From: Brachynemurus nebulosus
Lineage: Eukaryota > Arthropoda > Insecta > Neuroptera > Myrmeleontidae
Length of the DNA: 64,000 nt
Reading direction: 5' to 3'
Assembly: GCA_035578155.1 (NCBI GenBank)
Contig: JAPWDM010000035.1
Location: 934,001 to 998,000, forward strand
Position numbers and translations under genes: made by a program. This document shows, piece by piece, positions 24,167 through 35,944 of the stretch (position 1 is the stretch's first letter; the number at the start of each line of letters is the position of its first letter). The notes under the pieces are model-generated. The model made no database searches. It worked only from the letters and a program-made list of their open reading frames with translations, and was not told the origin of the DNA.

Positions 24167-25100
24167 GTTTTTATCATTATTTATTGTATACATAAACAGT
24201 TTTCAGACTTTTTTTTAATGTAAAAAATTAGCATTATCAATCTCCTCATAAACTATATTTGTCCCGAAAAATATGCTTAGAGACTTCTAAAAATTATAAA
24301 CTTGTTGAAATTGAATATAATCTCTATGTAGGCATGTTTTTAAATTAAATGTTACTTGCCGTCGGAACTTATTACGTCTCTACATCAAACATATTGTGCA
24401 TATAATATTGCTGAAATGTTTAATAGAAATTGATGCCTCGGGGATGTAACAGAAAGGGAAAATTTTGTATAAAGAAAAGTAGGTAAATAAAAATAAGTAC
24501 CTATTCAAAAAATATTTTAAAAGCTTTAAGAAATAAATTATTTTAATGAAAATAAGAAAAAGTTTTAATACTACATTACTATTACAATGTTTAAAATCGT
24601 AGTGGTAAAAATATGTAAACAAAACTGATAATATTATGTATAATAACTAGGTAATACTTGAGTAAAAAGAATACTACTTTTTAGTTAGAGGGCATTTTCT
24701 AATATGTAAATTGTTTTTTTGGAAGGCTCATTAGTAATCTTTAGTAAGTCATATACTCATAACGTCATAAAGTGATCTTTATTTTCTAGCTTCATTATAA
24801 TATAATACAGTTTTGTAAGTTTTTTTTTGTTTTTAGGTTTTATTTGGTTTATATCAAATTTTACACTATAACTTACAGTGGTGTATTATATACAATTTAT
24901 AACTTAAGTCATCTATTACAATTGCCAATGAAAATTATATCATTTTAAATATTTTATACATTTATTTCTTAGTTTAAGATAGACATCCTTATGGTTGCTT
25001 ATTCTTGATAATATCTTAGAAATATGTTTTGAAACGGCATAGGTTTGTCAAAATTTCAATATTTTTCTGATTAAATAGTTTGTAAACATCATTTTGATCT
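24167..25100. other. AT-rich DNA, possibly 3' part of a LINE
   Basis: On the minus strand this lies just downstream of the LINE relic and may include its 3' region. Nothing more specific was seen. Confidence 0.4.
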
Positions 25101-25295
25101 CTACAGCTTAATATTTGAATATTTTACTCTTAACAGCTCTAAACCACGATAATCTGTAAAGAAGTGCTCCGCTGTTTCAAGCTCGTTACACAACGTACAT
25201 AGTCTGTTTTCATCGTACAGCTGAACTCTTTTTTGATTTTTTTGCCAACGAAATTTTTGAAATAATGTCTGCCTAATGAATGAACGCGTGATCAA
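25101..25295 (-). pseudogene. Relic of non-LTR retrotransposon ORF2 C-terminus
   Basis: The minus-strand frame ends with RLCTLCNELETAEHFF and then TDYRGLELLRVKY. A C-x2-C-x7-9-H knuckle with ETxEHF, a hydrophobic-x-C pair and a following L-R is characteristic of the C-terminal zinc knuckle after the reverse transcriptase of Jockey/R1/RTE-type LINEs. Here the fourth ligand (normally Cys in a FxCP-like motif) is Tyr, so the finger is broken. No reverse transcriptase motifs were found in the flanking 300 bp. It is a short decayed fragment; the clade is uncertain. Confidence 0.55.
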
Positions 25296-28121
25296 CCAAA
25301 ATTTCCTCCAAGTGTATGGGCTTGTATGGCAAACAACCTGTATAGAACAACGAATGCATGCGAATCATTCCACTCCCAATTTGATTGAAATTTTTATTCG
25401 GCATATCCTGATATTTTTAAATTTATTGACATTTTAAAGAATACGCAAATTCAGTCGTAACTATATAAAAATTAAGGCAGCCGATTCCTTTAAAAATAAC
25501 AAAAGGTATACCAAAAAAGGAAAGATTTTATTAACGATACAATTATAAAATTTAAGATTTGTCTCATTTTAATTTTATTACTTAAATGTTTGTCGATTAA
25601 ATATTTGCCTACTTCCTTGGAATAAATAATTACTATTTGGATGAGTTGTATTATTTTTTACCTGTTCCGAAATTGGACCAACAGTCCTATAGGACTATAC
25701 TGACACATTTTCAGCAACGGATTATAGCAGGTATTTTGGCCCAACTGAATGGTCTCCAAAATTTCATGTTCATAAGCCGAAAGATGTAAAAATATAACAG
25801 ACAGACAGACGAGCAGACAAATATTAAATTATAAGGTTTCCGAAATTTTTACTTTAGGACCTTAAAATTGACAATTTTTAGAGCAACGACATTTAAATAT
25901 ATGTATATTAGATGAAAATTATAAATTTTATAATTATTAGAAGTATAGCATTTAGTCCATTTATGTAATTATTTTTCTTTATTTTATAATCATCTAATAA
26001 TATTTACACATAATATTTATTTTTTCTATAAAAATACAATTAGCTCCGTCCAGAACTCAAAAATCAAATGAAGTTACATATGAATTTGGAAAAAAAAAAT
26101 ATAACAAAGGCTACATGCTGTGAGAGTATGTTTTTATTATGTTGTACGTATCCCATTTGAACCTACTTTAAAAGGTGGATCCATAATATGTATCTTAGCC
26201 AAGATGGTTTCTGGGCAGATTTTGTGACCCGTCAAGTAAAACTGAACAAAGTGTACATACATACGGTTGTTCGCAGTTGTTCGAGTGTACATATCCACTC
26301 CCACCTTGCACCTCGTGCTACATACATACCGAATGTCACACATACTAAGATCCACTGTACTACACACACAAACTCTAAATATGTATATAACCATTGAATG
26401 TGGGAATGCTCTCTGCCAAGTTTGCTGGCGTAAAATTCTCGCGACAGCCGGAATGCTAACTATCATATAGTAGTTTGGCCCCTTCATACGAATACACTCA
26501 TTGTTTCTTCGGTAAGAATATTCTATCAAACCAAGAGCGAATCAACAACGGCACTGGAGTGTGGATCGCGCCTATTATAATAATTAGTAATGTCAGTGAT
26601 TATAATAATACTCAAGGTACCTATAAATAAAAGTAAAAAAATTCAAAATGTTGTTCAAACACTTTTGTTGCCAACTGTAAGCACGTTCGGCAACTTGACT
26701 AGTAATAACACTGCTTTTCTTGGTAAAAACTTCTGGATTCCGTTTAGTAATATTTGTATTCTTAGAGATTGAAAACCATTTTACCTAATTTCTTTGATTC
26801 CAGTCTAATAATTTACTCTTTTTCTAAATGAAATATTGTATAATTATATCGACCAAGAACAATTTCTAATATCAATTTTTTTTTCTTTTTTTTTTTTACT
26901 TCACTATGGGTCATTAAAGCATACCTTCACAGAGTTGATGATTGTAATCTAATTTTGCCTTCTGCTGCAACATTTTATTAAAAAAAAACTTTTTAACGTA
27001 TTAATAATTATAATTAATAATCTTTGACGCAATGCTATTATTAAAATACTTGTATACAAAATGAAATATGAATAATAATGTTGGCATTTTACGTTCTAGA
27101 TCTTTAACTTAATTTTAAATTAAAGTATACCTATGGCATACGTTTGTGAGTACATTTGAACGTAGTAAATACCTACTATAAATTTTAACAAAAATTACAA
27201 CACATCATATCGCAAAAAATAATCGCATATTTACGCACGTATTTTTATTATTTTACGCATGGCTGAGAAGGCCTTATATTTTGGTATATCCATTTGTGTG
27301 TATTATTGAATGTACCTAGCAAGAAAAATGTGCGATGTGTATAATACTATTTCATACAATTTACGCATTGTAAATTAACAATATTTGGAGAAAGAAAACT
27401 TGAAATGAAAATTAACCTTTTACTAATAGCTACCTTACTAAGGTTTCTGCTTATTATTTGTAATACATACATATATACCAAAGATGGGAAATTATTTTGT
27501 ATGACAAGAGCCAAAATAAATCTACATTCCCTGCAGACCATAATAAGTAACCAACACATTCTTGTGGTTTAAATTTTTTTATCCTTTTTGAAAATTTTAA
27601 AATTCTCGATGACAGTGCAATGGTTTTTTTGATTGCATTTAGACATGCAATTGGATACAATAGATATGGTACGTTTTCTAATTTTTAAAAAAAAAAGTTG
27701 TTTGTGAATCACCTAAAAAATTATTTACTCACATTTTTGTTATTCTAAATAAACTTATTGTTTGCGACTCTGTAGGACTAAAATATACCTATATTTTAGT
27801 TTCCCATAACAGGGAATAAAGTGTAACTTTTAGTTTCAAGGGATTTTTTACTCCCGCTTTTAAACCAATCAGCAAACAAAATTTATAAAATATTACCAAG
27901 TAGCACGCAAAATTTAAATTAACAGTATTGCTAAGTCTTGAATTACTTTAATTCAAAACAGTAAACAAAAACAAACTGGTAGATAAAGATAAACGGTTAT
28001 ATATTTTATTGTTCCTTTTTTGATCAATTTAAATAGTGTACTTAGTGTAATACTATTTCATACAATTTAAATAGCATTTAAATAATTTTTATCTTAATTT
28101 TTATAATTTTAAATTATCCGG

Positions 28122-28123
<2 letters not shown>
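25296..28123. other. AT-rich DNA with a TE-like patch and no credible gene
   Basis: A palindrome GTCCTATAGGAC occurs at about 25684, and (ACAG)n-like ACAGACAGACAGACGAGCAG near 25797, the latter common in insect retroelement 3' regions. The 130-codon minus frame at 26137-26529 has no recognisable domain and overlaps open frames on the plus strand, so it is not called. Confidence 0.45.
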
Positions 28124-28200
<77 letters not shown>

Positions 28201-28220
28201 ACTATAGTCCTGTGGCATAT
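28124..28220. repeat. (TA)n microsatellite with terminal hairpin
   Basis: About 73 bp of TA repeats followed by GCCACTATAGTCCTGTGGC, a short stem-loop. AATTTTTATAATTTTA-like words flank both sides in inverse orientation. Confidence 0.9.
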
Positions 28221-28825
28221 ATGTATATATAAAATTATAAAAATTACAATAATATAACTATAATTTTTATAATTTTACCGTGCAAAAATTGGATATGTTC
28301 GCCTGTTACACGTCGATTGTAGCATGAGCACAGTAATTTTTATAGGAATTTTCTCTCCGTGTAGTGTTTCTTTTGATGCCTCTTCAACAAACTCTGGCAA
28401 TAAACTTCACAATTGGAATCAAAAATCACACTTTATTTTCTCTTAGTATAGGTACGTAAATATACATATTAATATCTTAAGTCCCGTCATGTCCGTTACG
28501 TAAGTATTTTCACTTTTAAAAATACTTATAAATTAATTTTTTCCAAAGTTTACGAACGACTTGAGTTAAAAAAAGTCTAGATTAACTCGGAATGGACCTC
28601 TAAGAGAAGTTATAACCTCCAAATTTATAACCTAATTTAACTCTATAAATTGTCTTGAAGATTTTTTTTAGCCTGGAAAGTAAACCGATGAAAATTCTGT
28701 TTCCCGTTTATCCAGGTAGAAAGACCAAAAAAAAGAAATATTGGCTGGAAGTTCAGTATTTTCCTTTATTTGCGAATTTTGAACAAGTACTGTAAATTTA
28801 GGAGTGGAGTCATTTTCCTTCAAAG
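28221..28825. other. AT-rich DNA, nothing recognised
   Basis: No feature identified beyond the inverted AT-rich flank of the microsatellite. Confidence 0.5.
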
Positions 28826-29019
28826 CAGTGGTTCTCAAACTTTTTGATTCTCTAGTCCCCTTTGTACTTAAAAATTTCAAAGGACCCTCGAAATACGTAG
28901 AAATGGGTAGGAAATGTGTAGAAAAGTCATATGTAATCTGTAATTAAATATTTCTGCGACATCCGCAAATAGTTTTTGCGACCCCTTGGAGGTCGTGACC
29001 TCCACTTTGAGAATCACTG
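28826..29019 (+). mobile_element. hAT MITE (194 bp)
   Basis: Ends CAGTGGTTCTCAAACTTTTT and, inverted, CAGTGATTCTCAAAGTGG. The 8-bp flanks CTTCAAAG (28818-28825) and CTGTAAAG (29020-29027) match at 6 of 8 positions, a decayed hAT duplication. The same family is truncated at 17643-17782. Confidence 0.88.
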
Positions 29020-29027
29020 CTGTAAAG

Positions 29028-29724
29028 GAAGTAATTATAAGTGTCAATTATGTACCATAAAACCGTCTAGACCCGGACACTTTTTTACATTTTTTTGGTT
29101 AATTTTATGTTTATACATGTTTCCGTCATAGATATCACCAATAAAAGTATAACAATTAGGAAGAGTGTATATTATTTGTTATATCCCTCCCTGACCCATT
29201 TGTTTAATTATAAGTAAAAAAAAAAAAAAATTAGTAAGTGTCCGGGTCTACACTCTAAATCGGTCTTAACCCGGACACTTACTTAAATAATGTAATAACA
29301 TGCAAACTAATCTCTCCTGTCGGGGTTAGGACAGTGTTTTATTGTTTTATATCGTCTGATGTCTTTGAACCTGTCAAAGGCTTCAAAACATTTTGTGGAA
29401 AGGGAGAGGGGTCAATGCATAGCATGCCTCTCTATAAAGTAATCATGCGATATGACACCAGAAGCAGGCATAAACCGCGTAATTCTGGCGGGAATATAAC
29501 ATATGGATAGTGGAAGTTACAGCCAGTGTGAATCGCGGCCATAGTGTAATAAACTTGTGTGTCTGGGTTTAAACGGATATATGTATATAGCATGTATTTT
29601 TTATATATTCCTCGAATATAACTTCAAACATCATTAAATGATGCGCGATAAAATTCTGAATACATACATATCAAAATTAAAATAATATGACAATTATGAC
29701 GAAAATTACATGTCTAACAAGTAA
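29028..29724. other. AT-rich DNA with a GACCCGGACACTT inverted cluster
   Basis: TAGACCCGGACACTT (29069), AAGTGTCCGGGTCTA (about 29235) and TTAACCCGGACACTT (about 29268) bracket about 200 bp and may be termini of a small element. A trailing CAGTGTGAATCGCGGCC at about 29523 resembles an end of the 3825 family. No gene. Confidence 0.45.
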
Positions 29725-30165
29725 AGGGCCCGAGGCCGGACCTATCGATTTTGATGAAACTTAGATATGTTGTAGAACACTAAAAAATAAGCGTCACGTA
29801 TTTTTTTTATTGGCGGAAAAACAGTTTGAAGGGGTGAAATCGCCCTCCAAAAATTGGGGTAAAAATTTAATTTTTTAAATATCTCGAAAACGGTAAGAGA
29901 TAGAGCAAAAGTTTAAATTGGCAGTATTGCTCTTTTTTAAAGAGCTATTTATTGGTATGCAATTCGTTCAAATTGTGTCAACAGGGGTGGCTGGGGGTTA
30001 AAATTTAGGGGTTAATTTTGCAAAAAGGGGATGAAAATTAAACAGTATAAAAATTTTGTTTACAGATTTGAAATCTACGTCAGAAAATCTAATTGACCTG
30101 TTTTTGCTCAATGTCCTAATATTAGGTCTAGGGGTAGTTAACTACGGGAATGACTGTGTCGAATA
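29725..30165 (+). repeat. Dispersed repeat family T, copy 1
   Basis: Shares an ordered series of words with 48150-48575: AGGGGTGAAATC, GGTAAAATTT, a GAAAACGGTAAGAGATAGAG-like segment, and GAAATCTACRT followed by CCTGTTTTTGCT. No termini or coding capacity seen. Confidence 0.7.
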
Positions 30166-30283
30166 GTCGTACTACTTGGGTAGTTCAAGAAGTTTTTCTT
30201 CATGGAAAATAGTTTAAGACATTTAGAATAACGTAGAAATGAAATTTTCGATTTCAAATTCAGTTTGAGCAACATTGGAGAAG

Positions 30284-30328
30284 GCGTGCACGCAGCGGTA
30301 AAAACACGTATGTGTGCATCGGCACTTA
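30284..30328. repeat. GC-rich mini inverted repeat, copy 2
   Basis: GTGCACGCAGCGGTAAAAAC followed by ACGTATGTGTGCATCGGCAC; homologous to 21855-21897. Confidence 0.7.
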
Positions 30329-31588
30329 GGGTTATATTAACATAGTGAAACAAATAAACAGTGACAATAAAGACAAATATGTGTGTACTTTATTACAGAT
30401 CACATATAAACAGTAGGCCTACATTTTAGGAAACAACAAAAAGCTCCATAGCAAAAGTAGAAGTTACGAAAGGAATAATTTGCCAAGGGTACAAATTATC
30501 AGGGAATACGCGGAACTACTGTAGTGCATAGCGCGCAAATTTGAATTTCGCTTTCTGAAATGTTTGATTAACCGGTTGTTCGGTTGACCGAAGTTCGGAT
30601 ACTCGATCCTCCAAGCTGTATTTTTTTTCAAATGATTTTTAAAAAATTTCCTATATTTTTACGTAAAGGTTCACTAATATTTTGTCTAAATAGTTTTTTT
30701 TGTTATTTAAAAGCTTCTATTGTAGTTTATTTTAAAATGAATTTTTTAATTAAAATTCATAGCTATTGTGGTTGATGTCTAGCGTATTTTTAAAATAAAA
30801 TAATAGCATGCCTTTGTCAAGTAATAGCAGTGCATTTTTTTAAAATAATATTTATAAAACCTATGCATACTTTTGAATATTTTGCATATTTTTTTTCTAT
30901 TTTAACATAATTCTATAATTTTTGAAATATTTATGTCATTTATGTTGGTATTTTAAATATTTAATATTTTTCACTTTTTCTCTTTTTATTTGATTATTGT
31001 GACGTCAAAATCATTTTTGTTTCATAAATGTACAAATGAGCGTTTATTCCCACATTCCATTTTATGTATTGTTGTCAATTAAAAGTGACAAATTGCTTTT
31101 GTAAAAAACTAATCTGTCTAACAAGCGGGCATCAGTAGATTTTGAGTTCTCATAAAACTTATTTTAGAATAGTGTTGTACTCGAAGAGGATTAATGAATG
31201 TAAATACAAGTTATCAACAAGCTTCTTTCATTAATACCTACTTTACAAAATAAGTAGAAAATGATAATGAGACCGTGTATTTAGAGGAGACCGCATTTTT
31301 TTTTTAAGTCATTGGGAGTTTAATAATGACCCTAAAGCTGAGTTTCTGTGACTGTATGTGTTGTATATTGACCATCATTTTGAATTAAATATCGTAAAAA
31401 ATTATTCGATTGTCTTTGTAACTGGGAATCTGACGAATATTTTGTAAAGAGCTTTTTTGTAGATAATGTGATTAACTTTCATCTGAAACTTTTTGGCGAA
31501 AACTCAATACATATTAGAAAAAATTAGGGACAAAAATCTATAAGCTAGTCCGTGCAAAACATAACCTTTTTCAGTCCCGACAGACAAA
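30329..31588. other. AT-rich DNA, nothing recognised
   Basis: Only short chance frames. No repeat boundaries found. Confidence 0.5.
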
Positions 31589-31840
31589 TCGCACGCTTAA
31601 TAATAAACCGAAATAAGTCAAAATTTCAGAATTCGAACTTCTTATAATAAACCTAACTACCATAGCTCAAAGAATGGGTACAATCCGATCGCCACGCGAA
31701 ACAAAGCAATATTATAATCTATTGCTTTTTCACGTGGCGATCGGCTTGTACACATTCTTTGAGCTATGGTAGTTCGGTTTATTACAAGAAGTTTGAATTC
31801 TGAAATTTTGACTTATTTCGGTTTATTATTAAGCGTGCGA
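31589..31840. mobile_element. Foldback MITE (252 bp)
   Basis: TCGCACGCTTAATAATAAAC at the left is exactly inverted at the right end, and pairing continues through GAAATAAGTCAAAATTTCAG, ACCATAGCTCAAAGAATG and GCCACG to a loop near 31712-31719. Divergence between arms is low. No unambiguous target duplication. Confidence 0.85.
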
Positions 31841-32016
31841 AATGCTTCTTAGCTTTTCCATAGAATATCTTTTAATAAATAACTCAATTTACTTTGTTTT
31901 TCGATTCATAAATTTGCTTATATAGCTACAGAAATCCTGGCAAGATACCTCTAAATTTTCTTTTTGAAATAATTTAGTTCAGTAATAGGTTAGCGTATAT
32001 TTTTACATTAATATAA

Positions 32017-32302
32017 CCCTTTGCACTCGATAGGCGCCGCCATAGCGACACAATAAATACCCTTTGCACTCGAAAGGCGCCTCTCAGGCGCCATCCTATT
32101 CTTTACTTCAAATATCACACTAAGGAAAATTATAAAATTTAATATTAAAATATAATGTTTGTAATATGCAAATAAAAATAAAATATATATAAGTAAACTA
32201 CTTTTGTTTAAAATACTTATCTTTGATGTATTATAATTTTTTATTAAAACTACTGTCGAGTAGCTGAGTATCCATATTAAAAAATGGTTCGAGTGCAAAG
32301 GG
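32017..32302. mobile_element. piggyBac-like MITE with doubled left end
   Basis: Left end CCCTTTGCACTCGATAGGCG and right end TTCGAGTGCAAAGGG are inverted. The right border is TTAA (32303-32306) and the left ATAA (32013-32016), fitting a TTAA insertion with one mutation. CCCTTTGCACTCGAAAGGCG recurs at 32060, so the left terminus is duplicated at a 43-bp offset. The 121-codon minus-strand frame across the element is not credible. Confidence 0.75.
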
Positions 32303-32398
32303 TTAAAAATAAGATATGAAAAGTGCGTACTGTAAAATGGAGTTACGAGGGACAGTAAGATAACTGGTGACAAAACGAATAAAATCTTGTTATTATTT

Positions 32399-32908
32399 TA
32401 ATTAATAATTCATACGATATATATCGAAAGAAAGACATCGATGTTCGAAAACATCGATGTATATATGTAGCAAAATAAACAACCATTATAATCTATTATT
32501 TTATTTATTAAAAATTAACATTGCCAATATTTATTTGGTACACTTTGCAAAAAAAGTCACTTTGTTAGCAGTTTCCCTTTTAATATGTTCCTTTGTATAT
32601 GCAAATGCTGCCCAGCCTTTGAAAAAGGTCTCTCTGAAGCTGTTAAATTTGCTGTGAAACACAAATATTTAATGGCAATTTTTTTCAAGTTTGGATAAGT
32701 GGATCCTAGAACTTGCCATAAAAGTATCGGATCTTGTTTTAAATCAGCTACAAGACTTTATAAATACCGGATAGCTTAGAGTAATATCGATGTTTCGATA
32801 TTATTCTCGTAACATCGATGTGTCGATGTTATCGAGGACATAACATCGATATTTTCCCCCTAAACATCGATGTTTTTTCTACCATCGATGAATATCGATC
32901 ATCCCTAC
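32399..32908. mobile_element. Probable element with clustered ACATCGATGT palindromes
   Basis: ACATCGATGT or ATCGAT-core variants occur twice near 32437-32461 and at least six times at 32787-32900, ending with ATATCGATCATCCCTA. Two clusters around about 320 bp resemble subterminal repeats of a hAT-like element. No target duplication confirmed and no transposase found. Confidence 0.5.
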
Positions 32909-33894
32909 ATTCAAGTCGTATAATTCATATGACGAGCTACGCTCAGGATAGCCGCTAAAAGGTTTACTATCAACTAACACTACTTACCAAAAGAAAAAAA
33001 ATTTGCAGTCTTGTGCAAATTTCCGTTTAACCTCCCATTCTTCCTTATTGAACCCAAGAGCGGGGTAAATAGAAAATGCCATATTTTAACATTTTCCGGC
33101 TAAATGAAACAAGATAATGGATTTTCGATATAGTAAAAATAAAGAATAATATAAAGAATACTTATCAAAATATAGTCGATAAAAAAAGTCGCGGCCTATC
33201 CGGTATGCTCATGCATATCGGGCATTAAATGACGATCGATTTATTGCAGCACTATAATGTCACCGAAATCTTACCTAATTAGTTCAGTGTTTTAAGATTT
33301 GAAACATTTTTGAATATCATGCAAGGTCTGCGACTAACTAACTACTAGACATTAATTTAAATTGAAAAGTAGAGTAAGAGAATTCTATTAAATTTTGAAA
33401 GGTCTTGTTTTCTATTCATATTCAATTAAACTGACATAAAATTCGTGATATGTTAATAATAAATATAGCAAGTAATATGTGTTTTCAGATCAGTTTAATT
33501 TTAATACAAATTATTCGAGTAGAGCGATTCACGCATAGTACGTTGTTATTTTTGAACCTCAAACATGATCGATTTTTTTTTTATTGATATGATTTTAGTG
33601 AATATTATTTTTTTCCGTATTTTCGGGAAAAATTAATTTTTAAGGAATTATCATACAGTTTTGTTTGTTAGTTGGAATTTCTTCATTGGAACGTAGTGTA
33701 TAAACTTTTAAGTTTTTATCCCAAATTATTTTTTGACACATCCCAGTTATCCCAATTCTTGACAATGTTGATTTTTTTCAAATTGTTAATTTTTTGTTGA
33801 AATAATTATGATTTTTATACGTATATCCTTAATATTAATTAACAAACAGTGTTATTTTCTATTTTTTTTTTTTAATAAATCTCTAATATAAACA
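32909..33894. other. AT-rich DNA, nothing recognised
   Basis: No feature identified. Confidence 0.5.
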
Positions 33895-33959
33895 TATATT
33901 ATATATATGTTTATGTTATGATATGATACTATATATATTTATCGTCATAAACATATCTA

Positions 33960-34040
<81 letters not shown>
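33895..34040. repeat. (TA)n array with palindromic AT flank
   Basis: TATATATATGTTTATG and TCATAAACATATCTATATAT pair upstream of about 80 bp of interrupted TA repeats. Confidence 0.85.
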
Positions 34041-34045
<5 letters not shown>

Positions 34046-34488
34046 CTCAGTTAATATTGACTTTGGATTGACAAAAGTTTCATGGGAAGAAATGAGGAAC
34101 TAGAAAATGACCTTGACCAGAATTTGGATGTCAACTTTGTTTTTTTAAATGGAAACCCCTATTTTCCGGATTCGGAAAGAGCGGGAAATTTTACGTCGAA
34201 AGCCATATTCATACTTTATATCCCAAGTTCGTGTGAAGGTCATAAAATGAAAAAAATATGATTCAAGGTCAAATTCCAGGTCATTTTCTAGTTCCTCATT
34301 TCTTCCGATGAAACTTTTGTCCGAGTTATTTTTCGATAAAGTCAATATTAACTGAGATTTTGCGGAAGATTTTCTGTTCAGAGCGCTCATAAAGTTCCGG
34401 AACAACTCCGCAAAAGTTCCGCAAAATCTCAGTTAATATTGACTTTATCGAAAAATAACCCGGACAAAAGTTTCATGGGAAGAAATGC
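34041..34488. mobile_element. Foldback element with a third arm copy
   Basis: AAAATCTCAGTTAATATTGA at 34041 is inverted at 34342-34361, and the pairing includes GACAAAAGTTTCATGGGAAG with GAGGAACTAGAAAATGACCT. A third, direct copy of the left arm follows at 34422-34488. The middle is noncoding. Confidence 0.8.
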
Positions 34489-34728
34489 GTTATAATTCAT
34501 ATAAGAAATTCTCTTTCGTTAATTTTAGTTTTTTACTCATTTTTTCACTTTCCTGGATCTCTTTTTTTATAATGGCCATAAAATTTATAATTTTTAATAT
34601 TTTGACTGGCCACTTTGAAATAGTGTGAAAAATGTCATCAACTTGAAATAAAACTACTTGCTTACGCCTGGCAAAGCTTACGCCTGGCAAAAAAAATATC
34701 AAATATCATAAAATATCATATATCTATC

Positions 34729-34734
<6 letters not shown>

Positions 34735-34802
<68 letters not shown>
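34735..34802. repeat. (TA)n microsatellite
   Basis: Abuts the left TIR of the element at 34803. Confidence 0.97.
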
Positions 34803-34805
<3 letters not shown>

Positions 34806-35516
34806 GGTGGTCCAGAATTATGTACCGTAATTGCTGGAGCTGATAGTATGTTCAAAAATAATGGTACCTTTTCATCTACACTTTTTTCCAAAACTCAATA
34901 ATAAGGGAGATAAAACAGTGGGGTAAAATGTAGAGGGGTGGAACGAAACTAACTTCTTCTTTTAAAAACAATTTTGGGCGCTTTTAATTACTCGATTCAT
35001 AATCTAGGGGTGCGTATGAACATTAAGGTAATTAAATTTATGGTATCAATTATTCCATCACTTATGATTAGGGAATAATTTGGAAATAGATATTTCTACT
35101 TAAAATTACTCGAAAACGGTAATATTTATCGAAATGTAACAAGTATACCTTTTTTGCGTGAAATTGGCTGAGGAATCATATTATCAAAGATTTTGTTTAA
35201 ATAATTGCAAGTTAAAAAAGAAAAGACGTGATAACTCACACCTACCACCCAAAACCACCCCTTAGTCATGAGTGGTGGAATAAGTGTTGACATAAATTTA
35301 ATCCTTATAACGCAAAATAAGTACTCCTAAAATATCAATCCGTTATTCAAAAGCGTTTGGAAAATATTTAAGAAATAATGGTTTTCGTTTCACCCCTTTA
35401 CAGAGTTGTATCTCCCTTATTATTGAGTTTTGAAAAAAAGTGTACATGAACAGGTACCATTATTTTTGAACGTACTACCAGCTCTAGCAATTACGGTACA
35501 TAATTCTGGACCACCT

Positions 35517-35518
<2 letters not shown>
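34803..35518. mobile_element. TIR element with ~115-bp arms between two (TA)n arrays
   Basis: CAGGGTGGTCCAGAATTATG at the left is inverted as CATAATTCTGGACCACCTTG at the right, and pairing continues through ACCGTAATTGCT and AATAATGGTACC to AAACTCAATAATAAGGGAGA. TA arrays flank both ends. CAGGGTGKTCCA termini are frequent in insect TA-inserting elements. A fragment of the same family lies at 48803-48920. No coding sequence. Confidence 0.85.

Positions 35519-35598
<80 letters not shown>
35519..35598. repeat. (TA)n microsatellite
   Basis: Lies between the right TIR of 34803-35518 and family S copy 2. Confidence 0.97.
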
Positions 35599-35599
<1 letters not shown>

Positions 35600-35612
35600 T
35601 ATTTTTTTTCTA

Positions 35613-35720
35613 CATAATCGTGTTCTACGGTTCCGAAAACGGATAGCGCCCCTACTCTCGCCGTTCTTATCGTATAGGCTGTATAAGTCTAATTTTTTCA
35701 GTTGCAAAATTCGATTAAAT
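35613..35720 (+). repeat. Dispersed repeat family S, copy 2
   Basis: CGTGTTCTACGGTTCCGAAA, the core GGATAGCGCCCCTACTCTCG, and TGTATAAGTCTAATTTTTTC match copies at 11579 and 45209. Confidence 0.85.
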
Positions 35721-35773
35721 TCGAATTTAATTAATTCGACTAAAAATAATTTTTCGGTACTTAAACTTTTTTA

Positions 35774-35944
35774 TTTAATATTTCTACAAAGTTGTGCTCT
35801 GATGAAAATAATGTTGAAACAATACCCAAAAATTGTGAAGATCGTTGTCAAACTGAACGTGAAAAGCAAAATGGAACGACTACTCTTCCTTCTTTACTTG
35901 ATCTTCTTTGCCCTTTGAATGTGTTCTGGAACGCCGAATATTCG
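35774..35944 (+). pseudogene. Possible decayed coding segment
   Basis: A plus-strand frame reads FNISTKLCSDENNVETIPKN, then CEDRCQTEREKQNGTTTLPS, then LLDLLCPLNVFWNAEYSIIF before TAA at 35942-35944. The mix of charged residues and the codon choice differ from the surrounding AT-rich shadows, which suggests former coding DNA, perhaps of a transposon. It has no ATG, is preceded by a stop, and shows no domain I recognise. Another frame here is also open, so confidence is low. Confidence 0.25.

Noticed and set aside
26137..26529. 130-codon minus-strand frame, one of the longest without microsatellite
   Set aside because: No domain, overlapping open frames on the plus strand, repetitive word content (ACATAC, CACAC), and no flanking gene signals.
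32008..32373. 121-codon minus-strand frame
   Set aside because: It overlaps both ends of the piggyBac-like MITE, so it is composed of element and flank.
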